Assembly: GCA_001751225.1 (NCBI GenBank)
Contig: MAXT01000073.1
Span: 1-8,999, forward strand
Length of the DNA stretch: 8,999 nt
Direction: 5' to 3'
Origin: Desulfuromonadales bacterium C00003107
GTDB lineage: Bacteria > Desulfobacterota > Desulfuromonadia > Desulfuromonadales > Syntrophotaleaceae
Both the position numbers and the translations under genes were made by a program. How positions within the stretch are numbered: position 1 is the first letter of the stretch; each line of letters opens with the position of its first letter. The notes beneath the pieces are model-generated. The model made no database searches, had not been told where the DNA came from, and was given only the letters and a program-made list of their open reading frames with translations. This document shows positions 1 through 6,734 of this stretch, in pieces.

Positions 1-2
1 TT

Positions 3-683
3 TTTGCGAATGCATCAAATTTGGGTGCTGGGAAAACATATATCCCCGGTTTTATCAACGTTGATATCTCAAAAGCAGCCGATCTCTCGCTCGATTTGGG
101 AAAGGATAACCTTCCATTCGAGGATAACAGTATCGACCTGATTTTTTCTTACCACACCCTTGAGCATGTATCAGACTATTTGTTTGCTTTAAATGAGATA
201 TATCGTGTGCTTAAGCATGGTGGCGTTTTCCTCGTCGGGTTACCTTATGCAACTCTTACCGAATATCATTTAGTTAATCCGTATCATCGCCACAATTTCA
301 ATGAACACTCTTTTGCATTTTTTAACCCGGACCGATTGAAGGGTAGTGCTGCGGAGACTAACGAAATCGCCTTTGGTAAATTTTTTCACCGCTTCCACTA
401 TATGGGTTGTTTTCACCTGGTTCCTGTTCCGTTTCGAACTTGGTGCAGGCGCCATCTTTTTAATGTCGTTCGCAAGGTTGATTTTGGCTTGTTTGCTGTG
501 AAACACCAGGGAGACCTTCAGGTTGTCAACCAAAAGCCTGCAAATGAACTGAAAAAACTTTTTGATGAGTGTCTGAAATCCCGGATCCCGTATGATGAGC
601 CAACTCAGGCCCAGAAAAGGACCGGCCTGTTTCAACTGATGAGAAAATTGCTGATCTGGTGGCGTGGTGGTGGATTGGCTTAA
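3..683 (+). CDS. SAM-dependent methyltransferase (class I, Methyltransf_11-like), 5' end cut by window
   Basis: Predicted to transfer a methyl group from S-adenosylmethionine, probably in the cytoplasm onto a sugar or glycan precursor given the neighbours; the substrate is inferred. The frame is open from the window edge. The TTG at position 21 is not a start: it is the Leu of the SAM-binding motif I, N-L-G-A-G-K, so the true start lies upstream. After motif I comes the acidic end of strand 2 (FINVDIS), then LPFEDNSIDLIFSYHTLEHV, the usual 'LPF.D.S.D.I...H.LEH' block of this family, then the post-motif helix (ALNEIYRVLKHGGVFLVGLP). The last ~100 residues are basic and aromatic without a motif I recognise. 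About 226 residues are visible. The gap to the next start is 54 bases with no evident terminator, so co-transcription with the sulfotransferase is likely. Family certain; substrate unknown. Confidence 0.88.
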   Translation, partial: FANASNLGAGKTYIPGFINVDISKAADLSLDLGKDNLPFEDNSIDLIFSYHTLEHVSDYLFALNEIYRVLKHGGVFLVGLPYATLTEYHLVNPYHRHNFNEHSFAFFNPDRLKGSAAETNEIAFGKFFHRFHYMGCFHLVPVPFRTWCRRHLFNVVRKVDFGLFAVKHQGDLQVVNQKPANELKKLFDECLKSRIPYDEPTQAQKRTGLFQLMRKLLIWWRGGGLA

Positions 684-737
684 TGACCCTGGATGTCCTT
701 AAAAAAATACAAAATAAATTAAACAGGCTTGTTACGC

Positions 738-1637
738 ATGAAAAAACTAGATTTTCTAATTATTGGTGCACAAAAATCCGGCACGACGACTCTATTTAAG
801 TTGCTTTCTGAACATCCATATATCTATATGCCACCGCAGAAGGAACTACCATTTTTTACTGATGATCATGCCTATGCCTCTGGGTTTAATATGTTTTTAG
901 AGAACCATTATAAAGCTGTGCCAATTACGTCTCAATGGGGGAAGGCAACTCCTCACTATCTCAGTGATGATCGTGCTGCAAGCCGTATCGCCACTGTGAT
1001 GCCTGAGGTAAAGTTAATTGTTATCCTACGTGATCCTGCCGATCGAGCACTTTCGCATTACCGTATGTCAGTTCGCCGTGGGATCGAACAGCGATCATTC
1101 GAAGAGGCTATTCAGCAGCAATTGCAACCTGAGAGTTTAGAAGAATCACGGAAACTTCCGGTTGGACGTGCTTCTGAAACGAACACATATATTGTTTGGG
1201 GTGAGTATGGCCGATTGTTGAAACCCTATTTTGATCAGTTTGGGAAGCAGAAAATTCTTACTCTGTTCACCAAGGACCTTGAGTGTGACCCAGAGAATAC
1301 CTTGGATATGGTCTGTTCTTTTCTTGGGCTAGACACGGTCCGCCCTGCTAGCCTCGGAAAACGATTTCACGAGGGAGGAGCACACGAGCGTCTGCCGTGG
1401 GCTAGGTCCTTGGCTCGGGTTCATTGGATCCGATATATTTGGCATGCTGTCCCCAAGCGATGGCGTAGCCCTGCGACGTATTGGTTTCATCAGTACAATG
1501 TTGTGAAAGAAAAAGATTCCCTTTCAAATTATGACGAGTTCTTGGGGAAGGATTTGTATCGGCACTTTCATGGGGACGCTGCTCTGCTAAAAGAGCTTCT
1601 GGGGAGAGATCTGCCCTGGGAAAACAAATTGGGTTAG
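738..1637 (+). CDS. sulfotransferase, heparan N-deacetylase/N-sulfotransferase (NDST)-like
   Basis: Likely transfers sulfate from PAPS to a hydroxyl or amino group of a glycan. Near the N-terminus is the 5'-phosphosulfate-binding loop (residues 11-19, A-Q-K-S-G-T-T-T-L) with the catalytic Lys. It is followed by the K-E-L-P-F-F block (about 35-40) and G-K-A-T-P-H-Y-L, both typical of the NDST-like Sulfotransfer_1 group. The 3'-phosphate-binding segment is R-D-P-A-D-R-A-L-S-H-Y at 98-108, where Arg98 and Ser106 would hold the PAPS 3'-phosphate. Length (299 aa) is normal for the family. I chose ATG 738 over an in-frame TTG at 729: the TTG has no room for a ribosome site, while AGG at 725-727 lies 10 bases before the ATG. 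No signal peptide, so cytoplasmic. It ends five bases before the membrane-protein start. Similar in layout to the gene at 3101 but clearly diverged. Acceptor unknown. Confidence 0.92.
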   Translation: MKKLDFLIIGAQKSGTTTLFKLLSEHPYIYMPPQKELPFFTDDHAYASGFNMFLENHYKAVPITSQWGKATPHYLSDDRAASRIATVMPEVKLIVILRDPADRALSHYRMSVRRGIEQRSFEEAIQQQLQPESLEESRKLPVGRASETNTYIVWGEYGRLLKPYFDQFGKQKILTLFTKDLECDPENTLDMVCSFLGLDTVRPASLGKRFHEGGAHERLPWARSLARVHWIRYIWHAVPKRWRSPATYWFHQYNVVKEKDSLSNYDEFLGKDLYRHFHGDAALLKELLGRDLPWENKLG

Positions 1638-1642
1638 CAGTT

Positions 1643-2974
1643 ATGTGGTTGCGGTTGACCTCACATTTCTCTCAAACGAATCTCAAGAGCGGTTATTCGG
1701 GCTCAAAGATTAGAAAGCCGATGCCCCTATTTGTTGGTCTGCTGCCTCAGAGCTTAGGTCAACTGTTGATCTTCCTCATCGTGTTAGCCAACTCCCAAGT
1801 ATTTTCTGCTAGTGTTAACAACCCTTTTGGCATTAAGTATTGCCAGGAATTGGTATATTTCTTTCTAACCGTTTTTTCTTATGTTTATGTTCTCTCGCAA
1901 ATTCGAAAATCTCTGACTTTTAAGAAAGTTGACCTGATAGTCCTCGCTATGGTGATGTTTGCCATTCTTTACTCCGCCCTGGCCGCATGGCAGCGCTTCG
2001 GTCAACCGATCCATTACGGAATTATTGAAGAACGGCGTACCTTGGGGTTTCTAATATATTTTCCAGTTGTTTGGTCTTTACGGGGCAAAATTGTAGGTTT
2101 TGAGCAGATTCTCACCTGGATAGTTGTTTCAGGCCTGTTCTGCGCAATGTTATCGGTGGGATTTTTTTCTGGGCTTATTTCTCCTCTGCGTGAAATGCAC
2201 GTTTTGAGTATGGCTATTAGGGGGGATCGCTGCGCCATGGGGCTTGCCTATATGTCCTTTGCCGCGCTGATAATTGTGCAACGACTGGTTCGGGGAAGAC
2301 ACCAAGTTGGATGGCTGGTGCCTCTGTTCTTATTGACGGTGATACTTGTCGTTGGCCAAACTCGACAGATTCTAATCAGTTTAACGCTGGCCCTTTTTGT
2401 GCTGTCCAATTCCATTCGCTGGGTTTTTTGGGCTGCCCCGCTTACAGCAATCGGTTTGTGGCTCTCAACGAAAATCAATTTATTAGCGGAATTTTTCGAG
2501 AAGTACCAAACACTATTTGCGCAGTTGGTGTCAGATCAATATTTGACCAAAAGTTATAGAGTGCTTGCTATTTCGGAGGTTGGCCGCGAAGTGCTTCAAG
2601 GGGCCTGGTTCGGGTCTGGTTCGTTGTCGCTAATGTGGCGAGATGGTTTTTTACGTATTTACGGTAAATATTTTTTTCTGGCTGATATCGGCTTCTTCGG
2701 CTCCTTTTATAAGTTTGGAATATTTGCTGTTCCTTTGATATTGGTTTATCTTGTGACTCAGTATCGTGTCCTACAACGTATCAGGAATCATTCACACTAT
2801 CGTCTTTTGTTTGCAGCTTGGGTTCAGTTGTTGGTTTTGATCCCGGTGGCAGCAACGGTAGAATATCGAGGGTTTGTATCTGGTTTGATTTTGGCACTCA
2901 GTGTTACCGCTATTTATGACGGAAGTCCAGGGAATTGCTCTGTTTCTGATTTTCAAGTGCATGAAAGTAGGTAA
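1643..2974 (+). CDS. polytopic membrane protein, O-antigen polymerase (Wzy)/O-antigen ligase-like
   Basis: A 443-residue inner-membrane protein with about 11-12 hydrophobic segments (roughly residues 29-50, 68-86, 95-114, 130-147, 153-176, 195-213, 222-240, 243-275, 343-371, 384-402, 405-425). A large polar stretch at about 276-342 is probably the long periplasmic loop of polymerases and ligases. Two blocks look like that superfamily: G-Q-T-R-Q-I-L-I-S at the start of a helix (compare the G.R... helix of Wzy/WaaL) and F-L-A-D-I-G-F-F-G-S-F-Y-K-F-G-I-F after the loop, matching the common 'D.G.lG.....fGi' pattern. In this setting it would polymerise undecaprenyl-PP-linked repeat units; a ligase is the alternative. 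Wzy proteins diverge strongly, so the call rests on topology, these two blocks and context. The start at 1643 has only a weak GGGT upstream; ATG 1721, just before the first helix, is an alternative. Confidence 0.75.
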   Translation: MWLRLTSHFSQTNLKSGYSGSKIRKPMPLFVGLLPQSLGQLLIFLIVLANSQVFSASVNNPFGIKYCQELVYFFLTVFSYVYVLSQIRKSLTFKKVDLIVLAMVMFAILYSALAAWQRFGQPIHYGIIEERRTLGFLIYFPVVWSLRGKIVGFEQILTWIVVSGLFCAMLSVGFFSGLISPLREMHVLSMAIRGDRCAMGLAYMSFAALIIVQRLVRGRHQVGWLVPLFLLTVILVVGQTRQILISLTLALFVLSNSIRWVFWAAPLTAIGLWLSTKINLLAEFFEKYQTLFAQLVSDQYLTKSYRVLAISEVGREVLQGAWFGSGSLSLMWRDGFLRIYGKYFFLADIGFFGSFYKFGIFAVPLILVYLVTQYRVLQRIRNHSHYRLLFAAWVQLLVLIPVAATVEYRGFVSGLILALSVTAIYDGSPGNCSVSDFQVHESR

Positions 2975-3100
2975 TTATAAATAAAACGTAATATGGGGCT
3001 GCCCTGAGTTGAAAAGTTTTTCAATTTATTATTTGTTCTTATTTATTTAGTCCGCCAATAGATCCGTCATTAAATAATTAGCAAGAGTGGAGTTGTGTAA
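2975..3100 (+). other. AT-rich intergenic spacer with a small palindrome
   Basis: This is the largest gap inside the glycan gene run apart from the one before 7150. It holds a perfect 7+7 base inverted repeat, TTGAAAA (3009-3015) and TTTTCAA (3018-3024), with two bases between, and several T-rich runs. The stem is almost all A-T and has no GC core, so I do not call it a terminator. I see no convincing -35/-10 pair. The spacer could still hold an internal promoter for the three genes that follow. Confidence 0.4.
3087..3092 (+). promoter_or_regulatory. ribosome binding site deciding the TTG start at 3101
   Basis: GTGGAG contains the Shine-Dalgarno core GGAG at 3089-3092, eight bases before the TTG at 3101. 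No in-frame ATG lies between this site and the phosphosulfate-binding loop of the protein, so the TTG start is well supported. Confidence 0.65.
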
Positions 3101-3997
3101 TTGAATAAGCCAAGGTTGATCATTGGTGGCGCACCTAAAAGTGGTACGACAGCAATTTATTATTACTTAAAACAACACCCAGAGCTTCTTCTTTCTCCCA
3201 AAAAAGAACTGCATTTTTTTTCTCGTATTGCACTTGAAAAAACAGCAGGTGGGCCAGGGGATCGTCATGTTTTGAGAGAGGTGCCAAGCTCTTTTAATGA
3301 ATATTTGAACTATTTCCCATCTGAAGTGCGTGGGCGTATCGCTGTTGATGTGTCACCTTCTTATCTATATCATTTTATGTCGGCCAACGAGATCACTCGT
3401 TTGCTACCGGACGCTAAAATAGTTTTCATTCTTCGAAATCCAGCGGATAAAGCATTTTCACAATATTTGCATTTGGTTGGTTCTGGCCGCGAAAATTTGT
3501 CGTTCAGCGATGCGTTGTGTTGTGAGAAGGATCGGCAACAACAAGGTTATGCCGATATGTGGCTTTACAGGGAGAGTGGTTTTTATGCCAATGCTTTGAG
3601 TCACTATTATCATGTTTTTGGACAAGGTCGCGTGCGGGTCTACTATTACGATGATTTTCGTACAAATCCTGAGAAGGTCCTTCGTGATATTTTTTCTTTT
3701 GCAGGCATCGCAGAGGATGTTCCACTGGCCCCCGTGACGGATGTGAATCGATCCGGTCGTCCCCGATCTTCTTTGGTGTCCCGTGTATTTCTTTCGCCCA
3801 ATTGGTTTACTTTCCTTTTGCGGCGGATAGTGCCGCAGGGTATCGGGCGTCTGGCCAGGAAACAAATCAAGGATTATAATACAGGTGCTAAACCTGGGTT
3901 TCCCCCAAATCTTCGAAATTCTCTTCTTGAGGATTTTCGTGACGACATTCTACGGGTGGAAGAGATTCTTGGGCGTCCCAGTGGTTGGTTGAAATGA
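3101..3997 (+). CDS. sulfotransferase, NDST-like (second of three)
   Basis: Predicted PAPS-dependent glycan sulfotransferase, cytoplasmic, 298 aa. The phosphosulfate loop is G-A-P-K-S-G-T-T-A-I at about residues 10-19, with Lys13 as the expected catalytic residue. K-K-E-L-H-F-F at 34-40 is the usual block of the NDST-like group, followed by V-D-V-S-P-S-Y-L at 82-89. The 3'-phosphate-binding segment is R-N-P-A-D-K-A-F-S-Q-Y at 112-122 (Arg112, Ser120). A C-terminal block (Y-Y-Y-D-D-F, about 186-191, followed by R-T-N-P-E-K) matches the 'l.yeDl..dP...l..i..FLgi' pattern common in this fold. Translation starts at TTG with a GGAG upstream. Its stop overlaps the next sulfotransferase start as ATGA, so the two are probably translationally coupled. 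It follows a 126-base gap, so a new transcription start here is possible. The acceptor sugar and position cannot be read from sequence. Confidence 0.92.
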   Translation: MNKPRLIIGGAPKSGTTAIYYYLKQHPELLLSPKKELHFFSRIALEKTAGGPGDRHVLREVPSSFNEYLNYFPSEVRGRIAVDVSPSYLYHFMSANEITRLLPDAKIVFILRNPADKAFSQYLHLVGSGRENLSFSDALCCEKDRQQQGYADMWLYRESGFYANALSHYYHVFGQGRVRVYYYDDFRTNPEKVLRDIFSFAGIAEDVPLAPVTDVNRSGRPRSSLVSRVFLSPNWFTFLLRRIVPQGIGRLARKQIKDYNTGAKPGFPPNLRNSLLEDFRDDILRVEEILGRPSGWLK

Positions 3998-4926
3998 GCA
4001 TCTCTGTTAAAGCTCAATCCTTTCATGCAATCGTTGGGATGCACCGTTCAGGTACAACACTTTTGGGGCATATTCTGCAGCGATATCCATCCCTTCAAGT
4101 GATACACGAACCCCTCAACCAAGGATATGGCTTTGCCGGGATCGCCCAAGTTTATCCCACGGATTTTGATCCTTGTCAGTGTGAGAGATATCTAGGCTTA
4201 CTGGAACAAGCCTTAACTGGGACTGCAAGTTTCGTTAAAAATGTAGACGAAGACTCGTTGTCAAAGGCGTTTTTACGCCGCTTAATCGGCGGTCGAACCG
4301 GAAAAGACTTGGCCGTTTTCAAATTTGTAAAAATACTAAATTCTGGAACAACGCCTGTTTTTAAAGATCCTTTTTGTACTTTACTAACGAGTGCATTTCT
4401 TGAACGGGGCCATCGTGTTGTTGCGCTAGTACGACATCCTGCGGCGGTTTGGTTGAGCATTCGTCGCATGGGCTGGACTTTTGACTTTGAGTCCTTTGCT
4501 TGTAATGAGATTTTTGAAGAACTTGGGATCCAAGTCTCTGTAGCAGATCTCCAGGGGAGGGCCGAAATCGAAAAGTTTGCATATTTATGGTTGGCTCTCT
4601 ACTCCTATCTAGATAGGCTAAAATCCTGTCCTGGGCTGATGTTGATCAAGCATGAAAGTTTTTGTCAGGACCCTTATGGGGCATTGGCTGGACTCGAAAA
4701 ATTCCTCGATTTGCCGCATAGTCAAAAAGCTAGGAAGTTTATTGGGCGGACAATGTTCGCGGATATTGTCAATACTGACAGCAATAAGTTACATGTTTTT
4801 AAACGCGACTCACGAAAACTTGCCAGTTCCTGGGTAGATCGAATGATCCCGCAAGATGAGGTCATTCTGCGCTCAATATGCGGAGAAATAGTTGATAAAT
4901 ATTATGGAAAGTGGATGCCTTTTTGA
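3994..4926 (+). CDS. sulfotransferase-family protein (third, divergent)
   Basis: A 310-residue PAPS-type sulfotransferase from a different branch from the two upstream. The phosphosulfate loop is G-M-H-R-S-G-T-T-L-L at 15-24, with Arg-Ser where the other two have Lys-Ser. It is followed by a helix and V-I-H-E-P-L, the 'hEPl' block typical of Sulfotransfer_3-like and carbohydrate sulfotransferase relatives. F-K-D-P lies at 123-126, and the 3'-phosphate segment is L-V-R-H-P-A-A-V-W-L-S at 145-155 (Arg147, Ser155). L-I-K-H-E-S-F-C-Q-D-P matches the late 'y.dl..dP' motif. ATG 3994 overlaps the upstream TGA as ATGA; the in-frame TTG at 3985 is less likely. Its 3' end overlaps the next gene by about 35 bases. 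An unusual feature is that three cysteines cluster within residues 61-63 and 168-170. The Arg for Lys change raises the possibility of altered activity, but GMHRSGTT is common in real sulfotransferases. Confidence 0.87.
   Translation: MSISVKAQSFHAIVGMHRSGTTLLGHILQRYPSLQVIHEPLNQGYGFAGIAQVYPTDFDPCQCERYLGLLEQALTGTASFVKNVDEDSLSKAFLRRLIGGRTGKDLAVFKFVKILNSGTTPVFKDPFCTLLTSAFLERGHRVVALVRHPAAVWLSIRRMGWTFDFESFACNEIFEELGIQVSVADLQGRAEIEKFAYLWLALYSYLDRLKSCPGLMLIKHESFCQDPYGALAGLEKFLDLPHSQKARKFIGRTMFADIVNTDSNKLHVFKRDSRKLASSWVDRMIPQDEVILRSICGEIVDKYYGKWMPF
4882..4886 (+). promoter_or_regulatory. ribosome binding site supporting a TTG start at 4892
   Basis: GGAGA lies five bases before the TTG at 4892, inside the 3' end of the upstream sulfotransferase gene. 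The in-frame ATG at 4904 has no Shine-Dalgarno-like sequence at a normal distance (GGAGA would be 17 bases away), so the TTG is somewhat favoured. Confidence 0.5.
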
Positions 4927-5878
4927 TATCGCGGTTGTTGTAGTGACTTTCAACGCCGAATCTTATATAGAGCAATGTCTGCAATCAATTTTTACCCATT
5001 TGCCAGCAGGTTATTTGTCAACGATCATCGTGGTAGATAATTCTTCAGCGGATAAAACACTGGAGTTAGTGTGCAAGCTTAAGGAAAAAGGCAAATCTCT
5101 TAAGATTGTAGCTCTTGAAGAAAATATTGGTTTTGGGCCGGCCAATAACTTGGCTATGAATGTCGTTAAGGCCCGTTATTACGTACTCGTTAATATGGAC
5201 GCTTGGTTTATCGCCGATAGTATCGGTGCTGCTATTCAAACAATGGAAAACTCCCCATCCATAGCTGTGTGCGGCTTGCCACTTGTATTCCCAAATGGCG
5301 ACCCTCAAACCTATGCCTATGGATTTTCCAGTTGGAAAAAATGGCTACTTCAGATTCTCGGTATTCGCACGCTGGTAAGTCGCGCGCTATTTATTCCCGG
5401 CGTGGCAAGATGTATTAGTAAGATGCCCTTTGGCAAGACCTTTGTGCTCAGCCAAAAGCGACATCGTTTTGATTTTGGATCGATTTCACCTGCAGAATTC
5501 GACAGTAATCTGCAAGATGTCGATTGGGTTTGCGGTGCTGCAATGATTCTGGAGGGGGGATTCGTTAAATCTTCGAGAGGCTTTGATCAAAATATTTTCC
5601 TTTACGGAGAAGACGAAGACCTTTGCATCACAGCTCACGACCTGGGACGCAGGGTAGTGGTTATTGATGTTCCTCCGCTGGTGCATGTTTTCGGCTGGGG
5701 TAAGAACCAATTTAACAGTAAAGTGGCAAGGCTAAAATATACTTCTCTCAAATACTTCATTTCAAAAAACATTACTAAAACTTTTGATCGTCTTTTGATG
5801 CGGCTCTTATTGCCGCTGTACGTTTATGGCTGGCGAAGGCTTTATATGGCTATCGGCGCTGAAGTAGAAAAAGGGTGA
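4892..5878 (+). CDS. glycosyltransferase family 2, rhamnosyltransferase (WbbL/RfbN)-like
   Basis: Predicted cytoplasmic, membrane-associated GT-A transferase that adds a sugar from a nucleotide donor to the lipid-linked repeat unit. Counting from ATG 4904: first strand A-V-V-V-V-T-F-N (10-17); V-V-D-N-S-S (43-48); N-I-G-F-G-P-A-N-N (74-82); V-N-M-D (96-99) in the metal-binding DXD position. Then W-V-C-G-A-A-M-I-L (208-216), R-G-F-D (225-228) and Y-G-E-D-E-D-L-C (234-241), which carries the catalytic-base region, and a late H-V-F-G. The pattern 'W..GA.m.....f...GFDe.fF.Y.ED.DLc' is characteristic of WbbL-like enzymes, many of which use dTDP-rhamnose, but donor specificity is not secure from this. 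Two starts are possible: TTG 4892 (good ribosome site) or ATG 4904. Overlap with the upstream gene (35 or 23 bases) suggests coupling. The residues between 135 and 200 are longer than in many relatives. Confidence 0.9.
   Translation: MINIMESGCLFDIAVVVVTFNAESYIEQCLQSIFTHLPAGYLSTIIVVDNSSADKTLELVCKLKEKGKSLKIVALEENIGFGPANNLAMNVVKARYYVLVNMDAWFIADSIGAAIQTMENSPSIAVCGLPLVFPNGDPQTYAYGFSSWKKWLLQILGIRTLVSRALFIPGVARCISKMPFGKTFVLSQKRHRFDFGSISPAEFDSNLQDVDWVCGAAMILEGGFVKSSRGFDQNIFLYGEDEDLCITAHDLGRRVVVIDVPPLVHVFGWGKNQFNSKVARLKYTSLKYFISKNITKTFDRLLMRLLLPLYVYGWRRLYMAIGAEVEKG
5871..5875 (+). promoter_or_regulatory. ribosome binding site deciding the TTG start at 5883
   Basis: AAGGG ends seven bases before TTG 5883 and sits at the very end of the GT2 gene, directly before its TGA. 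The next in-frame ATG (5916) has no such site, so TTG is the preferred start. Confidence 0.55.
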
Positions 5879-5882
5879 TGAA

Positions 5883-6641
5883 TTGAAAAAACCTCTTCGG
5901 TGCTGGCTTAAATTGATGGATAAACTTTATCTCTGCCCAGATGAGAGCAGTAAATTGATTTTGCTGGAAGATTTGGTGAATAGGGGTGAAACTCGCATTC
6001 TTTCCTTTGTCAATGCTCATGGTGCAAACTTGGTTTGGGAGGATGTGGATTTTCGGGAAAACCTGCTCGCCTCGGACTGGATTCTTCGCGACGGCAGCGG
6101 TATGCAGATGCTGCTGCGATTATTACTTAGAGCCCCGGGCCTTAATCTTAATGGAACGGATTTTATTCCCGAACTGCTTCGACATCTTCCACGAGGAGCC
6201 TGCTTGGCCGTATATGGTACAAAGGAACCATATTTAAGTGCTGGTGTGAAGATCTTAAAGAGTTGGGGAATTGAAATTGCCGACAGTGCTAACGGGTTTT
6301 ATGAAGACTCATATTATGTCGATCGTTTAAAAGAAATTCGTCCAGATTTTGTACTTCTTGCGATGGGCATGCCCAAACAAGAGCGGGTTGCCGTGTTGTT
6401 AAAGCAGAAGGCCTGTGACCATCCCGTTTTAATTATAAACGGTGGGGCGGTGGTTGATTTTTTAGCCGGTCGATTTGAACGGGCACCACTCTGGATGCGC
6501 CGAATCGGCATGGAGTGGGCCTTCAGGCTTTGTAAAGAGCCGGCGCGACTTTGGCGCCGCTATGTTGTTGGTAATAGCCTGTTTTCCATTCGCGCATTTT
6601 CTTACTGGTGTGCTATTCACAAATTAACGCGCAACCAGTGA
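5883..6641 (+). CDS. WecG/TagA/CpsF-family glycosyltransferase (GT26)
   Basis: Family members move an N-acetylmannosamine, N-acetylmannosaminuronic acid, glucose or related sugar from a UDP donor onto an undecaprenyl-PP-linked first sugar, at the inner face of the membrane. All hallmark blocks are present: N-A-H-G-A-N-L (44-50), D-G-S-G-M (70-74, with the Asp proposed as catalytic base in TagA), L-N-G-T-D-F (89-94), G-M-P-K-Q-E (162-167), N-G-G-A-V-V-D-F (186-193), and A-G-R-F-E-R-A-P-L-W with M-E-W-A-F-R-L (195-216), then R-L-W-R-R-Y (222-227). At 252 aa it is the usual length, with the basic, aromatic C-terminal tail that docks these enzymes to the membrane. It starts four bases after the GT2 stop. 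With the phosphotransferase at 7150 it would form the two-sugar primer of the repeat unit. Donor sugar not predictable. Confidence 0.93.
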   Translation: MKKPLRCWLKLMDKLYLCPDESSKLILLEDLVNRGETRILSFVNAHGANLVWEDVDFRENLLASDWILRDGSGMQMLLRLLLRAPGLNLNGTDFIPELLRHLPRGACLAVYGTKEPYLSAGVKILKSWGIEIADSANGFYEDSYYVDRLKEIRPDFVLLAMGMPKQERVAVLLKQKACDHPVLIINGGAVVDFLAGRFERAPLWMRRIGMEWAFRLCKEPARLWRRYVVGNSLFSIRAFSYWCAIHKLTRNQ

Positions 6642-6642
6642 T

Positions 6643-6665
6643 AACTTCTTTGGAGTTCAGAAGTT
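6643..6665 (+). repeat. inverted repeat just after the GT26 stop
   Basis: AACTTCT (6643-6649) pairs perfectly with AGAAGTT (6659-6665) around a nine-base loop, starting two bases after the stop codon. The stem is short and AT-rich, and there is no T tract after it, so it is at best a weak transcript-end hairpin. Confidence 0.35.
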
Positions 6666-6682
6666 TGAAAAATGTTTGAAAA
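6663..6682 (+). repeat. two direct copies of a 9-base unit, 11 bases apart
   Basis: GTTTGAAAA occurs at 6663-6671 and again at 6674-6682. The period is 11 bases, about one helical turn. It could be a protein-binding site or chance in AT-rich sequence; nothing else supports either reading. Confidence 0.3.
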
Positions 6683-6734
6683 TTATATGCAAGACATACC
6701 AGTACAGGCGACAGCAGATTTATTGACTCCAGTT

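Noticed and set aside
21..23. TTG at 21 as the start of the methyltransferase
   Set aside because: The frame is open upstream to the edge and the codon is the Leu of SAM motif I (N-L-G-A-G), so the gene begins before the window.
270..635. A 121-codon - strand open frame within the methyltransferase gene
   Set aside because: Shadow of the well-supported + strand gene; no motif, and no ribosome site seen.
3009..3030. Palindrome plus T-rich run as a Rho-independent terminator after the membrane-protein gene
   Set aside because: The stem is nearly all A-T with only two loop bases, and the following sequence is not a clean T tract.
738..3997. The two NDST-like sulfotransferases as a recent tandem duplication
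   Set aside because: They share motifs but differ widely between them in residues and spacing, and are separated by the membrane-protein gene; the similarity fits family membership rather than recent copying.
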